From contig JBMFML010000008.1 of assembly GCA_049970695.1 (NCBI GenBank), positions 1 to 53,162 of the forward strand: a stretch of 53,162 nt of DNA, in the 5' to 3' direction. Position 1 is the stretch's first letter, and every line of letters begins with the position of its first letter. The position numbers and the translations under genes were made by a program. Shown piece after piece: positions 1 through 8,958 of the stretch. Source of the stretch: UBA285 sp049970695. GTDB lineage: Archaea; Thermoproteota; Thermoprotei_A; Sulfolobales; Desulfurococcaceae. A model generated the notes under the pieces. The model did no database searches. It saw nothing but the letters and a program-made list of their open reading frames with translations, and was not told where the DNA came from.

Positions 1-1307
1 GTCAGAAGTCCTAACTGCGGATGAACAATAAGCACTTTTACTTCACTACCAGCCGCTTTTGTAGATATTTTTATGTACTCTTCTTGCTTGTTGTATGGTT
101 TTCTATAGGCAGGAATGATGACCACAATTTTGTCTTTTAAGTCCCTAAGTGCCGTCTTTTCTGCTCTCTTAATATTTACCCGCAATCTCGGGTTATAGAG
201 GTGTGTATTGGGATATACAAATACTGCTCGTCCTCCAGGATTCGTTAACGGCGAGTATTTTGCTAGTAGCCTATAGTATTTTTTAAGCTTATTAAATGCC
301 TCAAGTAATGCTGGGTGGCTCCTAGACCTGTACTCTAAAAGCTCCCATAAACGGCCTTCTCTAATGTGCTGCTTTACTGTTCTAATCTCCTTAGCTAATA
401 CGTAGAGATTGTGAAGGGCCAGTAGCTCTGTTCTTTTATCACTAGGCATTTCAAGTAACTCTTGTGGGGTATATTTTGAACACACTGGACAACTGCAGGG
501 AAAGTACGACATTTCCTTGATGTTTCTTGTTCCGGTTTCTGTCATGTACCTTCCATCTCTGGCATACAGTATGTAGCTCGCCGAGTCAAACAAGTCTCCT
601 CCAATCGCAACTAAGAACGGTATTATCATTGGATGGCCGACTCCGAAAACGTGAAGCGGCTTGCCAGGTGGCAAATGCATTTTAGCTATTGCAACCACTT
701 CAACGAGTTTTGAATACTCGTACTTCTCTAGCATAACTGTTGGTGAGCCTACGGCATATATGTCGTAAGGCAGCTTCCTCGCTAGTATGGCAGACCTAGC
801 AACGAGTTCTAGGTATGGAGCTCCCTGTATAGGATAGACCCATAATTGCTTAGCATCCTCTATTAGTGGTAGTGCTTCGAGCCCGCGCTTGTAGGTTTCA
901 TAAACAGCTCTCTCGGCTTCATCGTGAGCCATTTTAGAACCAGTTGGTACGTCGAGTATTACAGCTATATCAGATCCTATTTCCTTCTCGTACCGAACAA
1001 TTGTCTTGTTATCTACTTCAACACCACCATAGACTAGTATCTGGTAACCACCAGAATCGGTCATTATAACCTTCTTCCAGCCCAGTTCTGCATGAATACT
1101 TCTTACTTGGCCTAAGTTCCTCTTGTAGAATAGATAGGCATTTGTTATGATGCCGTTGAAGCCCAATTCTTCTAGCTTACTGAGGTTGGGGACTTGGCGC
1201 GCTGGATCTACAACTGGAAATAAATATGGCGTTTCAAGCACGCCGTGATTTGTTATTAGTCTTCCTATTCTACCAGCTAAGTCTGTTCTCTTCGCTTCGA
1301 AAGCCAA
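1..1307 (-). CDS. tgtA: Archaeosine tRNA-guanine transglycosylase (partial, 3' end outside window)
   Basis: This enzyme exchanges guanine-15 of tRNA for preQ0, the first committed step of archaeosine synthesis. I read the frame by hand. It opens with a TTG at 1307, right after the stop of the upstream Sm-like gene, and begins AFEAKRTDLAGRIGRL. The text ITNHGVLETPYLFPVVDP follows, then MTDSGGYQILVYGG with the catalytic-region aspartate, as in the family. Further on it has the zinc motif PCSCPVC (C-x-C-x2-C). An ATG a few bases upstream is in a different frame and hits a stop, so TTG is the only reasonable start. About 435 codons are visible without a stop, so any PUA domain would lie beyond the window edge. 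Confidence 0.9.
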   Translation of the reverse strand, partial: MAFEAKRTDLAGRIGRLITNHGVLETPYLFPVVDPARQVPNLSKLEELGFNGIITNAYLFYKRNLGQVRSIHAELGWKKVIMTDSGGYQILVYGGVEVDNKTIVRYEKEIGSDIAVILDVPTGSKMAHDEAERAVYETYKRGLEALPLIEDAKQLWVYPIQGAPYLELVARSAILARKLPYDIYAVGSPTVMLEKYEYSKLVEVVAIAKMHLPPGKPLHVFGVGHPMIIPFLVAIGGDLFDSASYILYARDGRYMTETGTRNIKEMSYFPCSCPVCSKYTPQELLEMPSDKRTELLALHNLYVLAKEIRTVKQHIREGRLWELLEYRSRSHPALLEAFNKLKKYYRLLAKYSPLTNPGGRAVFVYPNTHLYNPRLRVNIKRAEKTALRDLKDKIVVIIPAYRKPYNKQEEYIKISTKAAGSEVKVLIVHPQLGLL

Positions 1308-1316
1308 ACATAGTCC

Positions 1317-1760
1317 CTACATGGCCTTTTTCTTCTGCTCCATGTACTTTTTAAATAGGCTATAGAGAGTCTCTGCCATGGGTCCCGAGCCCATTACTCC
1401 TTCTTCACTCACTCTATACCTACCAAGGACTTCTACGGCTCTCGCATCTGGTACTACTCTAATTGCGTGCTCCGGTATTCTGAGCTCCTTGAGCAAGAGC
1501 TCTTTAAACTCCTCTGGATCAAACAGGGGCTCTTCTATTGCAATAATCTCAGATATCTTCTCGCCTTTAATGACTATCTTCGAATACTTTGAGCCCGCCG
1601 AGTCTACAACGTTCTTCAAGAGCAGGTTTAGTGATGGATGATCAAAACCGGCTAAAACTCCTTCGTAGTACTTGCCAGAGTCCAGTACTACTCTTATCTT
1701 CTTGTCTAGTAAAATGGCAAGCTCGTTTATAAACCTCCTCGAAGCTTCTACTACTGCCAT
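1317..1760 (-). CDS. Sm-like protein with C-terminal extension (SmAP3 type)
   Basis: The first 70 or so residues form an Sm fold. Sm1 includes LDKKIRVVLDSGKYYEGVLAG followed by FDHPSLNLLLKN, and Sm2 is the KIVIKGEKISEI strand pair. Sm-like rings bind U-rich RNA. The remaining 70 residues form an extra domain, as in the crenarchaeal SmAP3 subfamily, and make the protein longer than SmAP1/2. A GTG 12 bases upstream is in frame, but it sits only about 10 bases from the TATA-like CTTATAAA. The ATG at 1760 follows a GGGTGG ribosome-binding site, so I prefer it. The gene ends 9 bases before tgtA, so the two are probably co-transcribed. Confidence 0.85.
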   Translation of the reverse strand: MAVVEASRRFINELAILLDKKIRVVLDSGKYYEGVLAGFDHPSLNLLLKNVVDSAGSKYSKIVIKGEKISEIIAIEEPLFDPEEFKELLLKELRIPEHAIRVVPDARAVEVLGRYRVSEEGVMGSGPMAETLYSLFKKYMEQKKKAM

Positions 1761-1817
1761 GTACCCACCCACATTTTTATAAGCCTCAATTCTTTTTTAA
1801 TATGGTCTTGCCACCTG

Positions 1818-2171
1818 GTGCTCGAAATGGAGCTGAAATGCACAGTTAATGACATTGTTTTATTGAGAGTTCCAAGCGTGTTCAGAATTATTGGCAGTTG
1901 TGGCGACTACAATATCGAGATGGAAATGCACGAAGAACTCGTTAGACCGCCCAAGAAGGGTTCTTTAATGGAAATCAGTATATCGGCAAGCAGAGAAAAA
2001 TGCCTTGAATACTACTTCTGCGGACACGGATATGTTATCTCAAATACAAAGCTGAACGATGTTTACAGGGTAGTCATATCATTGCATGGTCTACTTGTAG
2101 TGATAAAGAGCTCAAACCCCTTAGCATATAATGTAATGGATCACCTCTACGTTGGCGCTTCATTTGATTAA
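1818..2171 (+). CDS. rpo8: DNA-directed RNA polymerase subunit Rpo8 (RpoG)
   Basis: Rpo8 is the crenarchaeal and korarchaeal counterpart of eukaryotic Rpb8, an OB-fold subunit on the polymerase surface. The 117-residue length is right for the family. I recognise the central CGHGYVIS block and the closing strand VVISLHGLLVVIKS, both typical of Rpo8. The start is a GTG. It is transcribed divergently from the Sm-like gene across a 57-base gap that holds A/T-rich promoter sequence for both. The call rests on motif recall rather than an alignment, so moderate confidence. Confidence 0.7.
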   Translation: MLEMELKCTVNDIVLLRVPSVFRIIGSCGDYNIEMEMHEELVRPPKKGSLMEISISASREKCLEYYFCGHGYVISNTKLNDVYRVVISLHGLLVVIKSSNPLAYNVMDHLYVGASFD

Positions 2172-2274
2172 AAGTAGTCGCTATGGGTTTGTTTCGGGGC
2201 ACTCACTCTACTATAGCTTAAATAACTTGCACTTTAGATCCTCTTAAAAATGCCACCTTAACTCAGGGGCGTCC

Positions 2275-2598
2275 ATGGAGAGCTTTGAAGCAGTGCTTAA
2301 GCTCTATAAGTACGTTGCAGAAAGCGAAGAAGAGGTAGAAAGGGAGCTCAAAAAACTTGGCGAGATTATTAAGACGAGGTCCCAACTAAATAAAGATGTA
2401 GAATATATAAGTGTTACGAAGGTCAGCAGAGGAGATGTTAAGGGCTTAATTATAATAAGAGGTGACAGAGGAAAAGTTCTCGACGAGGTAAATCTGCTCA
2501 CTACGCTTATTCGTACAGACTTCAAGTCTATAGATGTTGAAGTGCCCAAAGCAGGACTCCTATCTTCAATAGCGCTACATATTAAGAATTTTTTATGA
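2275..2598 (+). CDS. Conserved-looking hypothetical protein, 107 aa
   Basis: I do not recognise this protein. It starts with a charged helical segment rich in Glu and Lys (residues 1-40, including SEEEVERELKKLGEII). Alternating hydrophobic strands follow (GLIIIRGD, then SIDVEVPKAGLL). There are no cysteines, membrane spans or known catalytic motifs. Its stop overlaps the start of the HerA-like ATPase by four bases (ATGA), so translation is probably coupled and the two products may act together. An A/T-rich stretch about 40-60 bases upstream could be its promoter. Confidence 0.75.
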   Translation: MESFEAVLKLYKYVAESEEEVERELKKLGEIIKTRSQLNKDVEYISVTKVSRGDVKGLIIIRGDRGKVLDEVNLLTTLIRTDFKSIDVEVPKAGLLSSIALHIKNFL

Positions 2599-3689
2599 GA
2601 AGAAAGTCCTGCGGCTTTCCTGCGCCACTTAGTTTCGAGTATAAAGTAAGATACCCTGCATTGGAGGTGCCAATAGAGGTTTTTCCAGAGAAAGATGCCT
2701 ATATTGTCATAGGGCATACTATAGGTAGCGTCCCGGAGTACCCTGCAAAGCTCTTCAAAAGCTCTCTTTATAGGCACGTCTTGATATCTGGGACAACCGG
2801 TTCCGGTAAGTCTTACACGGCTTCTACGATAGCAAAACGCGTCTCCTCAGAGCTGGGTATGCGCGTCGTCGTAGTTGATTGGCATGGCGAGCATTCGCGA
2901 CTCGCAGAAAACTACTATTTAGTCGATCCATTCGATCACCCTCTGGACTTCTTTACTGGTGATCCAAGTGAGCTGTCTATAGTGTCAGGTGTATTAGAGC
3001 TTACACCACCACAAGAATACCTGCTTGAGAAAGTCCTGAAGAGAGTTGACTTGGCAAAATTAGGCTCTATTGAAGCCTTCCTGGATTACTTGGAAGCTTA
3101 CCCAGAGGAGTCTAGCTGGATGCGTGAGACAAAGCTGTCACTTCATAGAAAGCTCAGTCCACTTGCTAGAAAGAACTATAAGAGGCTTTTTAAGCTGTAC
3201 GATCCATCCAACGAGAACTTTCAAAACGCATTTTTCAAGGCACATGTCCCCAATTTGCTCATAGTTGACGTAAGTAGGATTCGAGACTTGAGCGTTAGGA
3301 AGCTTTACTCGGCGTTTTTCATCAAGAAGATAGTTGATGCTGCGGTGGCGTTGGGTACTCCGCTTCTAGTAATTATAGAAGAGGCGCAAAACTTCCTATC
3401 TAGAAATCAGGCTGTTAAGCCCATTTGCGACATGCTCAGGGAAGTGAGAAAGTTTAATATCGGCATTGTTGTCGTGTCGCAGTCGATCTCGAGCTTAGCT
3501 GATGACGTGCTAACGAATACGAACACTAAGATAATCCATGCGCTAAAGTCGAAGGCTGATATAGACGTAGTTGAAGAATCGCTCTACCTAGAGAACTCGA
3601 TTTTATCTGTCATTCCCTATTTAGAGCCCGGAGAAGCTGTTTATTCGACGCCCACTCTCAAAAAATCTGTTTTAATTAAAGTCGAGTAG
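2595..3689 (+). CDS. HerA/FtsK-like ATPase (DUF87 family)
   Basis: This is a P-loop ATPase of the HerA-FtsK superfamily. The Walker A motif GTTGSGKSYT is at about residues 66-75, and Walker B LLVIIEEAQNF at about 257-267. After it comes the HerA-type EVRKFNIGIVVVSQS sensor region and the IIHALKSKADIDVV arginine-bearing stretch. Members form hexamers that pump DNA. The classical end-resection HerA works with the NurA nuclease, but no nurA lies here. The partner in the operon is the 107-residue orphan upstream. At 364 residues it is shorter than the usual 500-residue HerA and lacks most of the N-terminal HAS barrel, so it may be a paralogue. Confidence 0.85.
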   Translation: MRRKSCGFPAPLSFEYKVRYPALEVPIEVFPEKDAYIVIGHTIGSVPEYPAKLFKSSLYRHVLISGTTGSGKSYTASTIAKRVSSELGMRVVVVDWHGEHSRLAENYYLVDPFDHPLDFFTGDPSELSIVSGVLELTPPQEYLLEKVLKRVDLAKLGSIEAFLDYLEAYPEESSWMRETKLSLHRKLSPLARKNYKRLFKLYDPSNENFQNAFFKAHVPNLLIVDVSRIRDLSVRKLYSAFFIKKIVDAAVALGTPLLVIIEEAQNFLSRNQAVKPICDMLREVRKFNIGIVVVSQSISSLADDVLTNTNTKIIHALKSKADIDVVEESLYLENSILSVIPYLEPGEAVYSTPTLKKSVLIKVE

Positions 3690-3702
3690 TCGCTCTTCTT
3701 GA

Positions 3703-5355
3703 TTACTCTTCTTCCTTTTCCTTCTTCTCTTCGGGCTTCTTGCCAGCTTCTTCTTTCTTTTCAAGTTTGCTGGCAGCAATGATGTCGTCTATTCTTAGTA
3801 TTATGGTCGCCGCCTCTGTACCTGCTTTTATGGCGTTCGCTATTACACTCACAGGTTCTATTACGCCCATCTCGTACATGTTGACTAGGTTACCTGTATC
3901 TAGGTCTATACCTATGTGTTCTCCACCTTCTCTTTCATGAGCGGCTCTCAGCTTCATTATCATGTCAACGGGATCCAGGCCCGCGTTTTCTATCATTGCA
4001 ACTACTAGTCCTTCAAGTGCTTTTGCAAATGCTTCGACCGCGAGTTGCTCCTTGCCACCAACTCTGACTGCAAATTTCCTCAAGTGCTTTGCAAGCTCCA
4101 TTTCAACTGCGCCGCCACCGCTCACGATCTTTCCATCTCTCATGGCGTCTGCAACTGCTGAGAGGGCGTCTCTGAGACTCCTCTCGGCCTCGTCTACAAG
4201 CCTCTCAAGACCTCCTCTTATCACAATACTGACGGATCTCGGGTTCTTGCAGCCCTCGACAAATACCATCTTATCTTCTCCGACTTTCCTCTCTTCCACG
4301 AGCTCGGCGTAGCCTAAGTCTTCGGGCTTCAAGTCGTCAATATTACTTACTATCCTCCCACCGGTGGCTCTTTCGAGCTTCTCTAAGTCGCTTCTCTTGA
4401 CTCTCCTAACAGCCAAAATGCCCTTCTTAGCGAGGAAGTGCTGAGCGACCTCGTCAATGCCCTTCTGAGTTATAACGACATTTGCTCCAACTTCAGAGAG
4501 CTTTTCTACCAGCTTAGAGAGGATTTCTTCTTCTTGTTGCAAGAATGCTTTGAGTTGCGAGGGGTCGCTAATTCTTATTTCAGCGTCAATTTCGGGTTTT
4601 TCTATTTCTAATGGGGCGTCTAGGAGTGCTATCTTAGCCTTTTCAACTTTTCTCGGCATACCCGGGTGAACTACTTCCTTGTCAAGGACAATTCCGTAAA
4701 CCAGCTGGGTATCCATTAACGAGCCTCCATATTTCTTTATTATTTGAATGTTGTCGATGTCTACGTAGATCTTGTCTCCACGCTGTTCGGCCACCTGCTT
4801 AACAGCCTTAACTGCTATTTCAGCGAAGTAGTCACGGGCATCGTGAACAGCTTTGCTAGTCAATGCTGTTTTTGCGACCTTCCTGAGCAACGTCTCTTCG
4901 TGAATGTTTATTGGAATAGCTATTTGTTCTAGTACTCTTAGTGCCTCTTCCATGGCCTTTCTATATCCGGAAATTATAATCGTTGGATGAATGTTCTTGT
5001 TTAGCAATTCTTCAGCATATTTTAGCAGCTCTCCAGCTATAATTACCGCTCTCTTGGTTCCATCGCCCACCTCTGCATCTTGGCTTTTTGCTGTGTGAAC
5101 AAGCATTTTTGCTGCGGGATGCTGTATTTCGGCTTTATCTAGTATTGTTGCACCATCATTGGTGATTGTCACGTCTCCCAGGGCGTCAACGAGCATTTTG
5201 TCCATTCCTTTAGGTCCGTAGGTTGTTTTAATCATTTCAGCGACGGCTCTCGCTGCTAGGATGTTTACTCTTAAAGCGTCTCTACCGGCCGTCCTCTGTG
5301 TGCCTTCTTTTAGTATGAGCACCGGTATGCCAGTTGGCTCGCTCACAACAGCCAT
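3703..5355 (-). CDS. Thermosome subunit (group II chaperonin)
   Basis: This is a subunit of the archaeal double-ring chaperonin that refolds proteins at high temperature. Diagnostic text is TYGPKGMDKMLVD near residue 50, NDGATILDK, the ATP-binding VGDGTKRAVIIAG near residue 100, and VVSGGGAVEMELAKHLR in the C-terminal equatorial part. The tail is a run of Lys and Glu, as usual in thermophiles. An in-frame GTG lies 12 bases upstream. I prefer the ATG at 5355, which follows a GGTGGT-type site. No second subunit is in the window, and alpha versus beta cannot be assigned from this one copy. It converges on the HerA-like gene. Confidence 0.97.
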   Translation of the reverse strand: MAVVSEPTGIPVLILKEGTQRTAGRDALRVNILAARAVAEMIKTTYGPKGMDKMLVDALGDVTITNDGATILDKAEIQHPAAKMLVHTAKSQDAEVGDGTKRAVIIAGELLKYAEELLNKNIHPTIIISGYRKAMEEALRVLEQIAIPINIHEETLLRKVAKTALTSKAVHDARDYFAEIAVKAVKQVAEQRGDKIYVDIDNIQIIKKYGGSLMDTQLVYGIVLDKEVVHPGMPRKVEKAKIALLDAPLEIEKPEIDAEIRISDPSQLKAFLQQEEEILSKLVEKLSEVGANVVITQKGIDEVAQHFLAKKGILAVRRVKRSDLEKLERATGGRIVSNIDDLKPEDLGYAELVEERKVGEDKMVFVEGCKNPRSVSIVIRGGLERLVDEAERSLRDALSAVADAMRDGKIVSGGGAVEMELAKHLRKFAVRVGGKEQLAVEAFAKALEGLVVAMIENAGLDPVDMIMKLRAAHEREGGEHIGIDLDTGNLVNMYEMGVIEPVSVIANAIKAGTEAATIILRIDDIIAASKLEKKEEAGKKPEEKKEKEEE

Positions 5356-5529
5356 CGAGACCACCACTAGGCGTAGAGCCGATAGCTTTAGATAGGGCGA
5401 CTTCCATATAAGCTTTTTTTACATAAGTACTTTAAAATTATTCTGCTCAGAGCCTGCGTACATGCTAAGAAAAATAAGCCTCGAAAAGCAAAGCTAATCA
5501 TGTGGCTGAACTCTACGTGTTGAGTCTAG

Positions 5530-6111
5530 ATGTATGAACTTGAGGTTGTAGAAGGCATGTCTAGTGATGAACTGCTTGAAGCCGTAAAAATAGTTGTAAG
5601 TAAGTTGTATGGCAAAGACGCAGAAGTGCTCATTGACTACATAGCCAAAAATGGCTATGTTGCCGAGGAAAACCTTGCTAATGATACTGGTATAAGGTCT
5701 AATGAAGGCCGTAGAATACTCCAGAAGATCTCAGAAGAGGCTCTTGTAGTTCCAGATAAATTGCGTGTTGAAAATGCCGTGCTTCACGTGTGGAAGCTAA
5801 ACAGGTCGGCTGTAAAGACTTTCTTGCTCAACAGACTCAGAAAAGCTAGAGAAAAACTGGAAATTCTGCTCAAGTCTGTGCAGGAAAACACTATATACGA
5901 ATGCCCCAAGTGTGGCCGCAAATACACGCTCGAAGTCGCTTATGCACAGGACTTTACATGCCCTAATGACAGGGAGGTTTTAGTAGAAGTCTCAACAAGG
6001 GATCTCGCCCGCGTAATCAACGACATTATCAAGAAGCTAGATAATGCTATTAATAAGCTAGAGCAGTATAAAGCCAACAACAATGCTCTTCACGCTACAG
6101 AGGAAGCCTGA
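5530..6111 (+). CDS. tfe: Transcription initiation factor TFE (alpha subunit)
   Basis: TFE helps RNA polymerase open promoters and is homologous to TFIIE-alpha. Residues 10-95 form the winged helix (ANDTGIRSNEGRRILQKI). A helical linker follows, and residues 120-150 form a zinc ribbon. The first knuckle is CPKCGRKYT (C125, C128). The second reads CPND: C144 is present, but the fourth ligand position holds Asp147 where the family normally has Cys. The length of 193 is close to the usual 170-190. The 3' end overlaps the next gene, a DNA methyltransferase, by 29 bases. Confidence 0.92.
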   Translation: MYELEVVEGMSSDELLEAVKIVVSKLYGKDAEVLIDYIAKNGYVAEENLANDTGIRSNEGRRILQKISEEALVVPDKLRVENAVLHVWKLNRSAVKTFLLNRLRKAREKLEILLKSVQENTIYECPKCGRKYTLEVAYAQDFTCPNDREVLVEVSTRDLARVINDIIKKLDNAINKLEQYKANNNALHATEEA

Positions 6112-7087
6112 ATTGGTCAAACCCGTGTATAAGTTCATTGACTTATTTGCAGGCGCAGGTGGCTTTTCTCAAGGTTTCGTGTTAACAGGGCGCTTCACAC
6201 CCATTTTAGCAGTTGATAACTTTAAGTTCGCGGCAATAACGTATAAATACAACTTCCCAAGCTCAATTGTGCTTAACGAAGACGTGAGAGAGCTCAATAA
6301 TCACAAACTAGCAAGTATAGTGAGGCCCGACGAAGTCGATCTAATAATAGGCAGTCCCCCGTGCGAGCCCTTTACGGGTGCAAATCCCCGCAGAGAGAAA
6401 AACCCTCTTGATAGGCTCTACGTGGATCCTCAGGGACAGCTAACCTTGCATTTCATTCGAATAGTTGGCTACTACAAGCCCAAAGTATTTGTAATGGAAA
6501 ATGTCCCGGCTATAATGGAGGGGGGGCTACGAGAAGCCTTGCTCAGAGAATTCAGGAGAGCGGGTTATGAAAAAGTATACTTCAACGTATTACGTGCTGA
6601 AGATTGCGGTACGCCAAGTAGAAGAACGCGCGTATTCATATCAAACGTGCCGTTAAAAACTCCAAAAATCCCACCAAAAACCGTTGCCGAGGCTTTATCT
6701 GACCTACCACCACCAGGAACGCGCTATATACTTAATCACGAACCGCCGCCTGAGTTACCGTGGAAGAAGCTCAAAAAGGCTTCTCGCATTAAGTGGGGCG
6801 AGGCACTGGTTTATTACCATGGAGCAAGAAAATTGCTTCCAAACCTTGTAAAGTTAAACCCCCACAAGCCTGCACCACCAGTACTGGGTTCTTCAAGGTT
6901 TATCCATCCATTTGAAAACAGACTTCTTACTGTGAGAGAGCAAGCGAGATTAATGGGCTTCCCCGACGACTTTGCCTTTATTGGTGGAAGAGATGCTCAG
7001 TACAATATGGTTGGTGAGGCCGTTCCAGTGCCTCTTGCAAAGTGCATTGCCGAAGTTATTGCAAAAGCTCTTGATGAGGTGATGTAA
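6083..7087 (+). CDS. DNA (cytosine-5) methyltransferase
   Basis: The enzyme transfers a methyl group from SAM to C5 of cytosine. Motif I is DLFAGAGGFSQGF (about 20-32), motif IV is GSPPCEPFTG with catalytic Cys94, motif VI is MENVP (about 138-142), motif VIII is SRRTRVF (about 179-185), and IX/X are LTVREQARLMGFPDDF and GEAVPVPLA. The target-recognition stretch between VIII and IX is short, about 90 residues. The frame opens inside tfe. A TTG at codon 11 would remove most of the overlap and still keep motif I. No restriction nuclease is adjacent, so it looks solitary. Its specificity is unknown. Confidence 0.92.
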   Translation: MLFTLQRKPELVKPVYKFIDLFAGAGGFSQGFVLTGRFTPILAVDNFKFAAITYKYNFPSSIVLNEDVRELNNHKLASIVRPDEVDLIIGSPPCEPFTGANPRREKNPLDRLYVDPQGQLTLHFIRIVGYYKPKVFVMENVPAIMEGGLREALLREFRRAGYEKVYFNVLRAEDCGTPSRRTRVFISNVPLKTPKIPPKTVAEALSDLPPPGTRYILNHEPPPELPWKKLKKASRIKWGEALVYYHGARKLLPNLVKLNPHKPAPPVLGSSRFIHPFENRLLTVREQARLMGFPDDFAFIGGRDAQYNMVGEAVPVPLAKCIAEVIAKALDEVM

Positions 7088-7564
7088 ATGCCGGAGCTGT
7101 ATTTCGCTCTATATGCACCAAGTAGCGTGCACAAGTTACTCGACTTCGTGAAAGCAGCCTACGCCGTAGATGGCGTCGTGCCAGTAATTATAAGACCCAT
7201 AGGAGCGGCCGCGCAAGTAGGTGTACCAGAGGCTTACAGAGTTTCCTACAAGCTGGGAAAGCCTCTCATAATACTCCCGGAAATAAGCGATTTATTGCAC
7301 CTGCTAAATTGCGACCACGTTTACTACATATCCGAAGATGGTGAGCCGCTGGACTTCAGCCTACTGATTAGACAGTCGAAGTGCAACAGAATTGCGCTAG
7401 TAATAAGCTCTGGCGAGCAAGAACCAAGCAGGAAGGAGCTTGAAGGAACAAAAATCGTCTGGCCGAGCAACGTTCCGCGGGGAATGCCTTCTGTAGCGTT
7501 AGCAGGAATAGTAGTTTACGAAATTGCAAAGCTCGGTACAGAGGGGTGCAAGGTTAGCATTTAA
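7088..7564 (+). CDS. SpoU/SPOUT-like conserved archaeal protein (COG4080-like)
   Basis: The 158-residue protein resembles the small archaeal family variously labelled SpoU-class RNA methylase or RecB-family nuclease. Shared features are the opening YFALYAPSSVHKLLDF, then GAAAQVGVPEAYRVSYKLGKPLIILP, and a final IVWPSNVPRGMPSVALAGIVVYEI. That last part resembles the knot-forming region of SPOUT methyltransferases, where SAM binds. It starts with an ATG immediately after the methyltransferase stop, in the same operon as tfe and the DNA methyltransferase. Substrate and activity are unknown. The family match is from memory. Confidence 0.6.
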   Translation: MPELYFALYAPSSVHKLLDFVKAAYAVDGVVPVIIRPIGAAAQVGVPEAYRVSYKLGKPLIILPEISDLLHLLNCDHVYYISEDGEPLDFSLLIRQSKCNRIALVISSGEQEPSRKELEGTKIVWPSNVPRGMPSVALAGIVVYEIAKLGTEGCKVSI

Positions 7565-7623
7565 AGTACTCATGAATAACTTAGCATATAGGGTTTAAGG
7601 CGGCAAGTACTGAGGTTGAGATA

Positions 7624-8643
7624 GTGGCTTTCAGGCTGAGAACGGGCATCTCTGCCGCCTTTGAACGTGAACAGATACTAAAGGAACAATATGACGTAGT
7701 GGTAGTGGGCGGGGGTCCCGCAGGCTTAACAGCTGCACTTTATACCGCTAGATATGGCTTAAACGTATTGCTCGTAACAAAAAGCCTTGGAGGGCTTGTC
7801 TCGGAGGCTCCACTCGTAGATGACTATCCAGGCGTGCCCGAGGTGACGGGCAACGACCTCGTTGACAGGTTCGTCAAGCACGTCAAGAAGTACGGCGTTC
7901 CAATAATCATAGACGAAGTTGTAAACATTTACAAGAAAGCCCCTGACTCGCCTTTATGGTGCATCGAGCTCAAGAACACTCCGCACAAACCTTGCTCTTA
8001 TGCAGTAATAATCGCTATTGGAAGTGAAAAAAGAGAGCTTCAAGTACCGGGTGAAAGAGAGCTTAAGGGCAAGGGCGTATCTTACTGCGCCGTCTGTGAT
8101 GGGCCTCTGTTCAAGGGCAAGACTGTAGCTGTTGTGGGTGGCGGGAACTCCGCACTTACTGCTGCCCTATTTCTATCGAATTACGCTTCAAAAGTCTACT
8201 TAATACACCGAAGAGACTCCTTTAGAGCCTTCCAAGTATATGTAGAGGCTGCGAAATCCAATCCGCGCATAGAAATACTGACAAACACCATTGTAAAAGA
8301 GATCCTAGGCTCTGACCACGTAGAGGCTATACGCGTAGAGAACGTAAAGACTAGAGAAGAAAGAGTAATACCGGTAAGCGGGGTTTTCATTGAAATAGGC
8401 CTCCGGCCTAATACAGAGTTCTTCAGGAAAATAGGCATAGAAGTAGACGAGGAGGGCAGAGCCAAGGTTAATGTAGACATGAGCACTAATCTGCCCGGAA
8501 TCTATGTGGCAGGGGATGCTGCAGGAGGGCCGTTTAAGTACAAGTTCGAGCAAATAATAACGGCTGCCGCCGAGGGAGCTATAGCAGCCGATGCTGCCTC
8601 AAAATATGTAATGGCGCTGAAACGCGGACAAGCGAGGCTATAA
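7624..8643 (+). CDS. trxB: Thioredoxin reductase (NADPH)
   Basis: This flavoprotein reduces thioredoxin or glutaredoxin-like proteins. The FAD-binding GGGPAGLTAALYTARYG begins near residue 28. The redox-active pair is CAVC (C155, C158). The second dinucleotide fold has GGGNSALTAALFL (about 172-184) followed by HRRDSFR (195-201), which in this family indicates NADPH over NADH. The C-terminal FAD motif is AGDAAGG. The 339 residues include about 20 extra at the N-terminus before the first strand. The start is a GTG. It is set 59 bases downstream of the tfe operon. Confidence 0.93.
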   Translation: MAFRLRTGISAAFEREQILKEQYDVVVVGGGPAGLTAALYTARYGLNVLLVTKSLGGLVSEAPLVDDYPGVPEVTGNDLVDRFVKHVKKYGVPIIIDEVVNIYKKAPDSPLWCIELKNTPHKPCSYAVIIAIGSEKRELQVPGERELKGKGVSYCAVCDGPLFKGKTVAVVGGGNSALTAALFLSNYASKVYLIHRRDSFRAFQVYVEAAKSNPRIEILTNTIVKEILGSDHVEAIRVENVKTREERVIPVSGVFIEIGLRPNTEFFRKIGIEVDEEGRAKVNVDMSTNLPGIYVAGDAAGGPFKYKFEQIITAAAEGAIAADAASKYVMALKRGQARL

Positions 8644-8691
8644 AGGAAAAATATAAACCCTTATCTCGTGGAAAATACTAAACTGGAATAA

Positions 8692-8765
<74 letters not shown>

Positions 8766-8931
8766 TAAACTACTAGACATGCCTAAAAACGATCCTCGAA
8801 CACACTTAAAAAGCTGCAATACCCGCTTCCTGCCTGGGGGAGATATCTTCAGTACACTCTTATACTCTAATACACTAGTCCGTGCAAAACCCCAGGTAGC
8901 AAGATGAAAATTTAATAGTAAAAGGCATTCA

Positions 8932-8950
8932 AGCCCCCTTAGAAGGGGCT
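8932..8950 (-). terminator. Hairpin downstream of ahcY, possible terminator
   Basis: An inverted repeat AGCCCC...GGGGCT with a seven-base loop sits 9 bases beyond the stop codon of the adenosylhomocysteinase gene. No strong T-run follows it on the minus strand. Hairpin termination is not well established in archaea, so this is only a structural observation. Confidence 0.35.
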
Positions 8951-8958
8951 GTGCGCGC

